Below, one piece after another: positions 1-7,757 of a DNA stretch of 11,395 nt. The DNA is taken from contig JBKJRD010000001.1 in NCBI GenBank assembly GCA_046594885.1, positions 1-11,395 of the forward strand. The letters run 5' to 3'. The notes beneath the pieces were generated by a model. That model saw nothing but the letters and a program-made list of their open reading frames with translations. It ran no database searches and was not told the DNA's origin. Both the position numbers and the translations under genes were made by a program. How positions within the stretch are numbered: the stretch's first letter is position 1; each line of letters opens with the position of its first letter. The stretch comes from Methylotenera_A sp046594885. GTDB lineage: Bacteria; Pseudomonadota; Gammaproteobacteria; Burkholderiales; Methylophilaceae.

Positions 1-751
1 CCACATACACCAAAATTAAAGCTAATATGGTACGCACCCAATGTTCTGCTACCTTTGCGCTTAAGTGGCTACCAATCCATATGCCTGGAATTGAACCAAT
101 CAACAAAGTGCCCAGCAAACTGTAATCTACAGTGCCCAAGCTGGCATGACCCAAGCCAGCAACCAGTGTTAACGGCACAGCGTGTGCAACATCTGTCCCC
201 ACAATTTTGGTAATAGGTACTTTTGGATACAAAATAAGCAATGCAGTTACGCCTAAAGCGCCCGCGCCTACAGAAGTTAACGTCACTAAAAAGCCCAAAA
301 TTAAGCCTAAGATAACGGTTAAAGTAGGCGTATATTGCGGGTTAATCCAGTGTCCAGTTTTAGACAGTTTGGCTAATTGATTTCTAAATAAAACAGATAC
401 TGAGGTGAGTAATAAAGCGATGCCTAGCCAAAACTTAATACTATTTACCGCGATATCTGAAGCGATATTTAACTCTCTTAAATAGAGCACGGTAATAATG
501 GATGCCGGAATGCTGCCATAGGCGAGTAAGCGAACAATTTTCCAATCAATATTACCGAGTTTACGGTGCGCAAAAATACCCACACTTTTTGTGATAGATG
601 CGTAGAGTAAATCGGTACCAACAGCGACAGCTGCTTTGACGTTAAAAAAGATAAGCAATATGGGCGTCATGAGTGAACCGCCACCTACACCAGTGAGTCC
701 GACCAGTAAACCTACTGCAAAACCTGCAGCAATATAAAAGATAAAATCCAT
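1..751 (-). CDS. TauE/SafE (TSUP) family sulfite/sulfonate-type exporter, 3' end cut by window edge
   Basis: This is an inner-membrane TSUP transporter, a family that moves sulfite, sulfoacetate or related small anions. The frame is open from the ATG at 751 to the left edge: 250 residues and no stop, so only a short C-terminus should be missing (family length is about 250-265). Hydrophobic helices run throughout. The two-fold internal repeat of the family is visible: GLTGVGGGS at residues 18-26 is echoed by TLTSVGAGA at 157-165, and VGTD at 44-47 recurs at 184-187. An IPGIWIGS motif follows near the end. No strong Shine-Dalgarno precedes the start, but the N-terminus matches usual TSUP starts. 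It is divergent from cysB with 130 bp between them, which suggests a sulfur substrate. The exact substrate cannot be read from the sequence. Confidence 0.88.
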   Translation of the reverse strand, partial: MDFIFYIAAGFAVGLLVGLTGVGGGSLMTPILLIFFNVKAAVAVGTDLLYASITKSVGIFAHRKLGNIDWKIVRLLAYGSIPASIITVLYLRELNIASDIAVNSIKFWLGIALLLTSVSVLFRNQLAKLSKTGHWINPQYTPTLTVILGLILGFLVTLTSVGAGALGVTALLILYPKVPITKIVGTDVAHAVPLTLVAGLGHASLGTVDYSLLGTLLIGSIPGIWIGSHLSAKVAEHWVRTILALILVYV

Positions 752-881
752 GTGTTGTTATACCCGAATGGTAGTAAAGCCGCGTAATATAACAGTAATT
801 GATATAATCACTTAATAACATTTTATTATTTTAGTATATGATTTACTTATAAGATAAAGGCTGGATTACAAAGGTGCATAA
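752..881. promoter_or_regulatory. Divergent promoter region between the TSUP exporter and cysB
   Basis: This 130-bp AT-rich gap must hold the start signals for both flanking genes. Rightward, TATGAT (837-842) and TATAAG (848-853) are possible -10 boxes for cysB, but neither has a convincing -35. Leftward, TATATT on the minus strand (786-791) could be a -10, with TTAAGT (810-815) as a weak -35 at 18-bp spacing. AAGGTG at 871-876 is a good ribosome binding site, 5 nt before the cysB ATG. Promoter assignments are weak. The region's role follows mainly from the divergent layout, which is typical of LysR-type regulators and their targets. Confidence 0.5.
813..828. promoter_or_regulatory. AT-rich inverted repeat, candidate LysR/CysB operator
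   Basis: TAATAA (813-818) and TTATTA (823-828) are perfect inverted arms around a 4-nt centre. The repeat contains a T-N11-A pattern (T813, A825) of the kind LysR-type regulators bind. It lies 54 bp upstream of cysB and overlaps the weak leftward -35. CysB operators are degenerate and AT-rich, so this could be one, but such palindromes also arise by chance in AT-rich DNA. Confidence 0.35.
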
Positions 882-1811
882 ATGAAGCTTCACCAATTGA
901 AATATATCCACGAAGTTGCGCGACAAGGCTTGAATATTTCTGCTGCAGCTGAGGCGCTACATACATCACAGCCTGGTGTAAGCAAGCAGATTCAAATGTT
1001 GGAAGATGAATTAAAGTTGCAAATTTTTCAACGCAATGGCAAACGATTAACCGGCATTACTGAGCCAGGTCGGCATATTGTTAAGCTCGCCGCAACGGTG
1101 ATGCTGGAAATGCAAAATATTAAACGTGTGGGTGACGAGTTTAGTAAAGTTGAAACTGGAACGCTCACCATTGCAACCACACACACGCAAGCCCGCTATA
1201 AATTACCGACTGCGGTTAAACAATTTATTAGTGCATATCCACATGTTAAGTTAAATATTCACCAGGGCGACCCTGCGCAGGTTACCGCGCAAGTAGCCAG
1301 TGGCGAAGCAGATATTGGTATTGCAACAGAAAAAATTAGCCTAGACGATCGGCTAGTTTGCTTGCCGTGTTATGAGTGGAATCGTTGCGTAGTCGTCCCC
1401 AAAGGACATCGTTTAATTGACGCAGTGCCGCTTACCTTATCTAAAATCGCCAGCTTCCCATTAATTACCTATGATTATGCATTTACAGGTAGCACTGTTG
1501 TTTCAAAAGTGTTCCATGATGCCGGCGTAATGCCCAATGTGGTATTAAGTGCGATTGATGCGGACGTCATTAAAACTTACGTGAGTTTAGGTTTGGGCGT
1601 TGGTTTGATAGCCAACATGGCGTATGATGAAGAAAGAGATAAAGACTTGGTGCGATTAGACTGCAGCCATTTATTTCCAGCCAGCACAACCTATTTAGGC
1701 GTGCGCAAAGATGCCTTTTTGCGTAATTATATTTATGGATTTATTGAGTTACTCGCACCAGAGTTTGGCCGTCGCGCCGTGGATGAAGCACTCAAAGCTA
1801 CCCATAATTAA
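882..1811 (+). CDS. cysB: CysB-type LysR-family transcriptional regulator of sulfur assimilation
   Basis: A 309-residue LysR-type regulator. The N-terminal winged helix-turn-helix spans about residues 1-60 (SAAAEALHTSQPGVSKQI, 20-37), followed by a linker helix and a two-lobed effector-binding domain (about 93-300). The match to enterobacterial CysB as I remember it is strong. TTHTQARY (99-106) and IATE (147-150) are conserved, and T100, T102, Q103, T149 and T202 occupy the positions that bind sulfate/effector in CysB structures. DADVIKTYVSLGLGVG (226-241) is another family signature. In enterobacteria CysB, with N-acetylserine, activates sulfate uptake and cysteine biosynthesis genes and represses itself; Cbl is a close paralogue. 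The protein lacks the last ~15 residues of E. coli CysB. The start is supported by AAGGTG 5 nt upstream. The divergent exporter is a likely target (inference). Confidence 0.93.
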   Translation: MKLHQLKYIHEVARQGLNISAAAEALHTSQPGVSKQIQMLEDELKLQIFQRNGKRLTGITEPGRHIVKLAATVMLEMQNIKRVGDEFSKVETGTLTIATTHTQARYKLPTAVKQFISAYPHVKLNIHQGDPAQVTAQVASGEADIGIATEKISLDDRLVCLPCYEWNRCVVVPKGHRLIDAVPLTLSKIASFPLITYDYAFTGSTVVSKVFHDAGVMPNVVLSAIDADVIKTYVSLGLGVGLIANMAYDEERDKDLVRLDCSHLFPASTTYLGVRKDAFLRNYIYGFIELLAPEFGRRAVDEALKATHN

Positions 1812-1883
1812 GCCTATAAACTGTTATAAAATTGCAGATAAAAACAGGTTAAGTGATTTAACGCCGTGTAAATTGGAGTGAAA

Positions 1884-2447
1884 ATGTGGTTTAAACAACT
1901 GTTTAATTTAATGATTTTAATCACGTTAAGTGCTTGCGCCAGCACAAATGTAGCGCCCATCAATGTTGCAGCCACCGCTTCTCTCAAAACAATGCCAAAT
2001 GGTTTGCCGCCAATTGATCTCACTAGCGCAGTTTACGAGCTTGCAGTTAAAGATGGTGTCAGTTATCAAGATGTTGTTGATAGTTTAAAATCTGTTTCTG
2101 AAGGCATGAACTTCGTTAATCCAGCCAATTTTCCTATTGGCGAGCATATGAAGTTAAGAGGCGTAGACCCGCAGGGCGTAAAAGAAGTATACAGCTATTG
2201 TAATTTAAGCCTTGGTACTGAGATTATGCTGGATCATCCTGAATTTTTAGTATTTGCACCTTGCAGAATCGCCCTTTACGAGAAACCAGATAGCCAAAAA
2301 AAATTACGTTTATATTTGGCCTTAGATCGCCCTACATTTGATTTAAAAAGCATAAAAAATGCCACACCACGCGCACAGAAATCTGCGCAAGAATTAGAAG
2401 ATGCATTAATCATGTTGATGGATAAAGCCAGTCGCGGCGATATCTAA
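1884..2447 (+). CDS. DUF302-domain lipoprotein
   Basis: This is a 187-residue secreted lipoprotein of unknown function. The first 17 residues form a lipoprotein signal ending in a lipobox (LSAC), making Cys18 the acylated residue. Ala at +2 predicts sorting to the outer membrane. Residues about 58-150 resemble DUF302: an N-terminal helix (VSYQDVVDSLKSV), then YSYCNLSLGTEIMLDHPEF (103-121), APCRIALYE (125-133) and a strand ending in RP. The cysteines at 106 and 127 sit where DUF302 proteins often have them. A charged helical tail follows (160-183). I chose the ATG at 1884 because GGAG (1875-1878) is 5 nt upstream; a GTG at 1878 in the same frame overlaps that site. It lies 72 bp after cysB, so it may have its own promoter, and heads the following gene run. 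DUF302 has no settled biochemical role. Confidence 0.75.
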   Translation: MWFKQLFNLMILITLSACASTNVAPINVAATASLKTMPNGLPPIDLTSAVYELAVKDGVSYQDVVDSLKSVSEGMNFVNPANFPIGEHMKLRGVDPQGVKEVYSYCNLSLGTEIMLDHPEFLVFAPCRIALYEKPDSQKKLRLYLALDRPTFDLKSIKNATPRAQKSAQELEDALIMLMDKASRGDI

Positions 2448-2481
2448 TCGTAAAGTATTCATCTATTTAATCGAGACTGTT

Positions 2482-2940
2482 GTGGTGACAAGATTAAAAC
2501 AAAAATGGTTTAATAAAACTTGGTTTTTACAACAATTAAAGCTTAATATTGTTGCGTTAATCAGTCTGATGACAGCGATTGTAGGCATTACTTACAATAC
2601 TTGGCGCGATCAGCAAAACGAAATAAATGACAATATGCGCAGAGCAGCTTTTGAGGTATTAACGGATTTGGGTGAGCTGCAAACCATTGTTAATTTTGCA
2701 CATTTTCAAAAAGATTTGAAACGTGGCCACCCGATCGAAGGCTGGAAACATGTGGTGATGGTGCGTGATTTAAGCCATTTATTGACGCCAGATGCTTCAA
2801 AAGCAGCCAATGATTTGTACCTTAATTGGCAGAAAAATTGGGAAAATCTGGGCAATGATAATCAAACAGAAATGTTAATTAGTAATCAAATCACCAAAAC
2901 CAGAACAGCGGTTTTGACCACAATTGATAGTCTTAAATAA
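2482..2940 (+). CDS. Unrecognised single-pass membrane protein
   Basis: A 152-residue protein I do not recognise. A basic N-terminus (TRLKQKWFNK) precedes one hydrophobic helix at about residues 22-40 (NIVALISLMTAIVGITYNTW). The rest is hydrophilic and mostly helical by composition, rich in Asp, Asn, Lys and Trp. The positive-inside rule puts the N-terminus in the cytoplasm and the C-terminal ~110 residues in the periplasm. The start is uncertain: tandem GTG codons lie at 2482 and 2485 with only a weak GAGA upstream, and no ATG precedes the hydrophobic segment. It follows the DUF302 lipoprotein by 34 bp and precedes the YjgR-like ATPase by 28 bp, so all three probably share a transcript. The helix and gene spacing argue for a real gene. 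No function is assigned. Confidence 0.65.
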   Translation: MVTRLKQKWFNKTWFLQQLKLNIVALISLMTAIVGITYNTWRDQQNEINDNMRRAAFEVLTDLGELQTIVNFAHFQKDLKRGHPIEGWKHVVMVRDLSHLLTPDASKAANDLYLNWQKNWENLGNDNQTEMLISNQITKTRTAVLTTIDSLK

Positions 2941-2968
2941 TAGACTTAATAATCGGAAACACCTCAGT

Positions 2969-4456
2969 ATGAATCCAATCCGCATCGCTAAATCTGACAT
3001 TTTTTTGCATATATTACCTAAAATGGCTAATCGCCATGGCTTAATTGCCGGCGCTACTGGCACAGGCAAAACGGTGACCTTGCAAACCTTGGCAGAAGGG
3101 TTTTCAGCTATCGGCGTTCCCGTTTTTATGGCCGACGTAAAAGGCGATTTAGCTGGTATGAGTCAAGCAGGTGGTGGCAATGCGCGTGTAGATGCGCGTG
3201 TAGCGCAATTAGGCATGGATGATTTTAAGCCACAAGCTTCACCAGTGACTTTGTGGGATGTGTTTGGTGAAAGTGGTCATCCAGTGCGCACCACCGTTGC
3301 TGAAATGGGCCCATTATTATTGGCGCGCTTGCTGAATTTAAATGATGTGCAAGCGGGTGTTATTAATGCGATTTTTAAAATTGCTGATGATAAAGGTTGG
3401 TTACTGCTGGATTTAAAAGACTTGCGTGCCATGTCGCAACATGCGGCTGAAAACGCGGCAGCGTATCAAACCAGTTACGGTAATATTTCTGCCGCCAGTG
3501 TTGGCGCGCTTCAACGCTCATTATTACAATTAGAAACAGAAGGTGGCGATTTATTATTTGGCGAGCCTGCACTTAATTTAGAAGATTTAATGCAAACAGA
3601 CGCAAATGGCCGTGGCATGATTAATATTTTGGCCTCAGATAAATTGTATAATTCACCGCGCGTTTATGCCACCTTACTGCTGTGGTTATTGTCTGAATTA
3701 TTTGAAAAGCTGCCAGAAGCAGGTGACTTAGAAAAGCCAAAATTGGTATTTTTCTTTGATGAAGCGCATTTGCTTTTTACCGATGCGCCAGCTGCTTTAT
3801 TGCAAAAAATTGAGCAAGTTGTCCGATTAATCCGCTCAAAAGGGGTGGGCGTGTATTTTGTCAGTCAAAATCCGCTCGATATTCCTGATATTGTGCTGGG
3901 GCAATTGGGCAACCGCGTGCAACATGCCCTGCGTGCGTTTACACCGCGCGATCAAAAAGCCGTCAAATCTGCGGCCGAAACCTTTAGAAGCAATCCAAAA
4001 GTAGATGTGGCAACAGCGATTACTGAATTAGGTGTTGGCGAAGCGCTGGTGTCTTTTTTAGATGAAAAAGGTATTCCAAGCCCTGTTGAGCGTGCCTTGG
4101 TTTGCCCGCCACAAAGCCGAATCGGCGCGATAACTGATGCTGAAAGAGCTGCTGTGATTACACGCTCTAACATTAAAGATTTTTACGAAAAAAAACTAGA
4201 CCGCGAATCGGCTTACGAAATTTTAAAAGCGCGTGCTGCTCAATCGGCCGAAGCAAAACCAACTGAAACGAGTGAACAAGAGAGCGGTTTCGATTGGGGT
4301 AGTGTGCTGGGTGGAAAAACCGCCAAAGGCAGCGGCAGACGCTCTGACAGCATTTTAGAAAGCGCTGCAAAATCCACTGCGCGCGCAATTGGTTCGCAGT
4401 TAGGACGCAGCATTATTCGCGGCGTATTAGGTTCCATATTGGGCGGTCGTAAATAG
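2969..4456 (+). CDS. yjgR: YjgR/DUF853-family HerA-like ATPase
   Basis: A 495-residue RecA-fold ATPase closely resembling E. coli YjgR (500 residues), in the FtsK/HerA-like group. Walker A is GATGTGKT at 28-35, directly after PKMANRHGLI, as in the family. Walker B is KLVFFFDEAH (258-267), followed by the VSQNP motif (298-302) and an arginine-bearing LGNRVQHALRAFTPRDQKA (313-331). The Ala/Ser-rich tail ends in a glycine-rich LGSILGGRK, as YjgR does. The cellular role of YjgR is not settled; DNA or protein translocation is presumed from the fold. I chose the ATG at 2969 because the protein then aligns with YjgR. The frame stays open to a TTG at 2924 inside the preceding gene, but the extra residues look unrelated. 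The stop lies 3 nt before fhs. Confidence 0.9.
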   Translation: MNPIRIAKSDIFLHILPKMANRHGLIAGATGTGKTVTLQTLAEGFSAIGVPVFMADVKGDLAGMSQAGGGNARVDARVAQLGMDDFKPQASPVTLWDVFGESGHPVRTTVAEMGPLLLARLLNLNDVQAGVINAIFKIADDKGWLLLDLKDLRAMSQHAAENAAAYQTSYGNISAASVGALQRSLLQLETEGGDLLFGEPALNLEDLMQTDANGRGMINILASDKLYNSPRVYATLLLWLLSELFEKLPEAGDLEKPKLVFFFDEAHLLFTDAPAALLQKIEQVVRLIRSKGVGVYFVSQNPLDIPDIVLGQLGNRVQHALRAFTPRDQKAVKSAAETFRSNPKVDVATAITELGVGEALVSFLDEKGIPSPVERALVCPPQSRIGAITDAERAAVITRSNIKDFYEKKLDRESAYEILKARAAQSAEAKPTETSEQESGFDWGSVLGGKTAKGSGRRSDSILESAAKSTARAIGSQLGRSIIRGVLGSILGGRK

Positions 4457-4459
4457 CCT

Positions 4460-6124
4460 ATGTTATCGGATATCGACATCGCGCAAGCAGCGACGCTTAA
4501 GCCGATTACCGATATTGCACAAACCTTGCAAATTGCCCTAGATGATTTAATTCCTTACGGGCATAGTATTGCAAAACTCAATAGAAACTGCATTGCCAAA
4601 CTGCAAACTAAGCCAAATGGCAAATTAATATTAGTTACTGCCATTAGCCCCACGCCAGCAGGTGAGGGCAAAACAACCACAACGATAGGTTTGGCTGACG
4701 CACTTAACCTGATTTTTAATCAAGAAAAAACGCACAAGCGGGCTATAGTATGTATTCGCGAGCCATCACTTGGGCCTGTATTCGGATTAAAAGGTGGTGC
4801 AACAGGCGGTGGTTACGCACAGGTAGTGCCTATGGAAAATATTAACCTGCATTTTACGGGAGATTTTCATGCCATTACTGCCGCCAATAATTTGCTGGCG
4901 GCGTTAATCGATAACCATATACATCAGGGAAACACGCTACAGATTAATGCGGTAAGTTGGCGCCGCTGCCTAGATATGAACGACCGCGCGTTGCGCGATG
5001 TCACCATTAATCAAACGCATGCCCATACAGGTTTTGATATTACGGTCGCCAGTGAAGTGATGGCCATTTTCTGTTTGGCTGAAAATCTGAATGATTTAAA
5101 ACAGCGGCTTGGCAGCATTCAAGTTGCGGTTAGCAAAACTGGCGGTGCTATTTTTGCCAGTGATTTACAAGCGCATGGTGCGATGACTGCACTGCTAAAA
5201 GATGCTTTTCAGCCTAATTTAGTACAAACGCTTGAGCACACGCCTGCTTTGATTCACGGCGGCCCTTTTGCCAATATCGCGCATGGCTGTAATTCGGTGG
5301 TGGCAACAAAAGCTGCGTTAAAATTAGCCGATTATGTGGTGACTGAGGCAGGTTTTGGTGCCGATTTAGGTGCTGAGAAATTTATGGATATTAAATGCAG
5401 GCAAACAGGCTTGCAGCCAGATGTGATAGTGATTGTGGCAACAGTGCGTGCTTTAAAATACCATGGTGGTAGCGACTTAACCAGTTTAAATAGTGAAAAT
5501 ATTACGCATTTAAATAAAGGTATCGCCAATTTAAACCGCCATATTCATAATTGCCAAACCCATTTTGGCTTGCAGGTAATTGTTGCTATTAATCATTTTT
5601 TGCAAGATACAGCAGCTGAAATCAGTGCTTTAACCTTAGCAGTTGAGCAATTGGGCTGCAAAGCCTTGGTTTGCAAACATTGGGCAGAAGGCGGCGCAGG
5701 TGCAACCGACTTAGCCCATGCCGTTGTCAACACAATTGCCGAAGGTAAAACGCATTTTAAATTACTGTATGCAGATGAATTGTCTTTAAAACAAAAACTA
5801 GAAACCATTGCACAGAAAATATATGGTGCAAAAGATGTATTACTGAGCGAAATCGCAGCACAAAAATTAGCACATTTAGAACATGAACATAGCCATTTGC
5901 CGATTTGTATCGCTAAAACACAATACTCATTTTCGTCTAATCCGCTTTTGCGCGGTGCGCCAATTGGACATAGCCTACAAGTGGAAGATTTGCATTTGTC
6001 GCGCGGCGCAGGTTTTATTGTGGCAATTTGTGGACAGATCATGAAAATGCCTGGCTTGCCAAAAGTGCCGGCCAGCGAACGCATTGATGTGACTGCAGCT
6101 GGTCATATTATTGGACTTTCTTGA
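4460..6124 (+). CDS. fhs: Formate-tetrahydrofolate ligase
   Basis: A 554-residue cytoplasmic enzyme (EC 6.3.4.3; also called FtfL in methylotrophs) that joins formate to tetrahydrofolate using ATP, giving 10-formyl-THF. Both family signatures are intact: GLKGGATGGGY at 109-119 and VATVRALKYHGG at 326-337. The ATP-binding loop TPAGEGKTTTT is at 65-75 with Lys71. Other conserved blocks are VPMENINLHFTGDFHAI (123-139), MNDRALR (173-179), HGGPFANIAHGCNSV (266-280) and TEAGFGADLGAEKF (295-308). Length is normal, with no sign of damage. The ATG lies 3 nt after the yjgR stop without a good Shine-Dalgarno, so translational coupling is likely. In methylotrophs this enzyme can link formate to one-carbon assimilation; in others it supplies purine and formyl-Met synthesis. 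Which applies here cannot be seen. Confidence 0.96.
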   Translation: MLSDIDIAQAATLKPITDIAQTLQIALDDLIPYGHSIAKLNRNCIAKLQTKPNGKLILVTAISPTPAGEGKTTTTIGLADALNLIFNQEKTHKRAIVCIREPSLGPVFGLKGGATGGGYAQVVPMENINLHFTGDFHAITAANNLLAALIDNHIHQGNTLQINAVSWRRCLDMNDRALRDVTINQTHAHTGFDITVASEVMAIFCLAENLNDLKQRLGSIQVAVSKTGGAIFASDLQAHGAMTALLKDAFQPNLVQTLEHTPALIHGGPFANIAHGCNSVVATKAALKLADYVVTEAGFGADLGAEKFMDIKCRQTGLQPDVIVIVATVRALKYHGGSDLTSLNSENITHLNKGIANLNRHIHNCQTHFGLQVIVAINHFLQDTAAEISALTLAVEQLGCKALVCKHWAEGGAGATDLAHAVVNTIAEGKTHFKLLYADELSLKQKLETIAQKIYGAKDVLLSEIAAQKLAHLEHEHSHLPICIAKTQYSFSSNPLLRGAPIGHSLQVEDLHLSRGAGFIVAICGQIMKMPGLPKVPASERIDVTAAGHIIGLS

Positions 6125-6143
6125 ATAAATCAGCTTTTGTTAT

Positions 6144-6704
6144 ATGTTAACGATTGAAAAGTCAGGTTCAGCAGAACAAGCCATTAATAAGTCGCGTTTT
6201 TACGCCAATGCTGGGCACTGTGAAACAGAACGTGAAGTGAGTATTTTTTTAAGGCAATTAGCAACTCAGCATCAAAACGCGCATCATTTGGCCTATGCAT
6301 TTAGAATCAACACGGCTGACGGCATTATTCCAAGGTATTTTGATGCGGGTGAGCCGAGTGGTACTGCGGGTAGGCCAATGATACAAATGTTGGAAGCGCG
6401 CGATTTAATTCATGTTGCTATTGGCGTGATACGTTATTATGGTGGGGTTAATCTAGGCACTGGCGGGCTGGTGCGCGCTTATGGCGGTACGGCAAAAATG
6501 GCTTTAGATGCAGCAACAATTATCCCTTTTGTAGAAAAGCGCCTATGCACAGTTAATGTTCAATATAATCAAATGGATGCCTTAATGAGATTGGTTACGC
6601 AGCTTAAAGGTAAGGTTCTAGATAAACAATTTGAGCAAACTATTCAGGTTAAGGTGAGTTTGCCAGCAAGTGAAGCCGATGCATTTATGCATCAATTTAC
6701 CTAA
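6144..6704 (+). CDS. yigZ: YigZ/IMPACT (UPF0029) family protein
   Basis: A 186-residue cytoplasmic protein of the YigZ/IMPACT family, whose N-terminal domain has a ribosomal-protein-S5-like fold. Diagnostic motifs are KSRF (16-19), DAGEPSGTAGRPM (67-79, usually DDGEP.GTAGKPM) and RYYGGVNLGTGGLVRAYGG (97-115). The C-terminal part (about 130-186) is the smaller ferredoxin-like UPF0029 region and ends slightly earlier than in E. coli YigZ (204 residues). Eukaryotic IMPACT restrains Gcn2 signalling; the bacterial function is not established. It starts 19 bp after fhs with no clear ribosome binding site, consistent with an internal operon gene. The D-to-A change in the DDGEP motif is minor. Confidence 0.92.
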   Translation: MLTIEKSGSAEQAINKSRFYANAGHCETEREVSIFLRQLATQHQNAHHLAYAFRINTADGIIPRYFDAGEPSGTAGRPMIQMLEARDLIHVAIGVIRYYGGVNLGTGGLVRAYGGTAKMALDAATIIPFVEKRLCTVNVQYNQMDALMRLVTQLKGKVLDKQFEQTIQVKVSLPASEADAFMHQFT

Positions 6705-6729
6705 ATGATTCAACGAAATATCATCTTAC

Positions 6730-7749
6730 ATGCACAATAACGCTTTTATAAACTGTTCAAAATTTGATATTGCCGCATGGATATTGATGGCCATCGCATT
6801 GGTGCTGGTTCTCATTTTCCAACTATTGCCGGCTTTATTGGGTGGATTACTCGTCTACGAATTAATCCGTATCTTAACGCCATTTATTGAGCGAAAATTA
6901 CCCGGCACACGTGCAAAATTAATTGCTATTGCACTGTTAAGTTTTATCATTGTCAGCTTGTTAACGCTGGTAGGTGCTAGCTTAATTGCGTTCTTACGCT
7001 CTGAATCTGGCAGCTTGACTGTGTTGCTGGCAAAAATGGCGCAAATTATTGAAGATTCGCGCAAAATATTGCCAGCGTGGATATTGGAGCGCTTACCTTC
7101 GGACGCGCTTGCCTTTAAACAAGAAGCCAGCATTTGGTTGCGCACACATGCAAAAGATTTACAGGTTGTAGGCAAAGAAGCAGGGCGCATCACGGCACAT
7201 ATTATTATCGGCATGATTATTGGCGGCATGATAGGTTTGCGTGACGCAGCCAATGATGATGAATACAAACCGTTTGCGCGCGCACTGGTGCAACGCGTGT
7301 GGCTATTTGGTCATGCGTTCGGGCGTATTGTGTTTGCACAGGTGCGCATCGCTTCTATAAACGCTTTTTTTACCGGCATTTATTTAGCCGTCATCTTGCC
7401 TTTATTTGGCGTCGAATTACCATTGGTTAAAACCATGATCGCCATCACATTTGTAGTTGGTTTGATTCCTGTGCTGGGTAATTTAATTTCGAATACCATC
7501 ATAGTGGTGGTCAGTTTAAGCCAATCATTAGGCGTAGCGATCGGTTCTTTGCTGTACCTAATCGTTATTCATAAACTAGAATACTTTTTAAACGCCCGTA
7601 TTGTAGGTGGACAGATTCGCGCCAATGCTTGGGAGTTATTGATAACCATGTTGTTAATGGAAGCGATTTTTGGCGTAGCTGGTATCGTTGCCGCACCGAT
7701 TTATTATGCCTATATTAAAAGTGAACTACGTGCGTATGATTTGGTATAA
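6730..7749 (+). CDS. AI-2E/PerM-family (UPF0118) membrane transporter
   Basis: A 339-residue polytopic inner-membrane protein of the AI-2E exporter-like/PerM family (typically ~350 residues). Predicted hydrophobic segments lie at about 14-30, 33-48, 63-88, 154-170, 208-227, 234-262, 264-281 and 303-325, with the family's large soluble loop between segments 3 and 4 (about 90-152). Conserved-looking blocks are VGLIPVLGNLISNTI (243-257) and HKLEYFLNARIVGGQI (281-296), the latter matching the family's ENY-x-x-x-PRIVG region. Members have been linked to autoinducer-2 export, Na+/H+ antiport or permease functions, so the substrate is open. It begins 25 bp after yigZ and is the last gene of the rightward run. 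A hairpin follows 8 bp after the stop. Confidence 0.88.
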   Translation: MHNNAFINCSKFDIAAWILMAIALVLVLIFQLLPALLGGLLVYELIRILTPFIERKLPGTRAKLIAIALLSFIIVSLLTLVGASLIAFLRSESGSLTVLLAKMAQIIEDSRKILPAWILERLPSDALAFKQEASIWLRTHAKDLQVVGKEAGRITAHIIIGMIIGGMIGLRDAANDDEYKPFARALVQRVWLFGHAFGRIVFAQVRIASINAFFTGIYLAVILPLFGVELPLVKTMIAITFVVGLIPVLGNLISNTIIVVVSLSQSLGVAIGSLLYLIVIHKLEYFLNARIVGGQIRANAWELLITMLLMEAIFGVAGIVAAPIYYAYIKSELRAYDLV

Positions 7750-7757
7750 ACCTCACT

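Noticed and set aside
1848..1862. Short inverted repeat GTTAA-GTGAT-TTAAC between cysB and the DUF302 gene
   Set aside because: Only 5-bp arms in AT-rich DNA and no T-run. It is expected by chance and too weak to call a terminator or operator.
1878..1883. GTG at 1878 as the start of the DUF302 lipoprotein
   Set aside because: This codon overlaps the GGAG ribosome binding site that is ideally spaced for the ATG at 1884.
1814..2023. A 69-codon minus-strand frame over the start of the DUF302 lipoprotein
   Set aside because: It overlaps a plus-strand gene with a good ribosome binding site and lipobox, and has no ribosome binding site or similarity of its own.
2924..2968. N-terminal extension of the YjgR-like protein from a TTG at 2924
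   Set aside because: It would overlap the preceding gene and add 15 residues that do not resemble the family. The ATG at 2969 gives a protein that aligns with YjgR from its start.
5593..6084. A 163-codon open frame on the minus strand inside fhs
   Set aside because: It lies wholly antisense to a well-conserved enzyme gene, has Cys/Ser-rich composition typical of reverse-frame translation, and shows no recognisable motif or ribosome binding site.
6855..7268. A 137-codon open frame on the minus strand inside the AI-2E-family gene
   Set aside because: It is antisense to a clear membrane-protein gene and starts and ends within it. Its hydrophobic look is a by-product of the opposite strand's hydrophobic codons.
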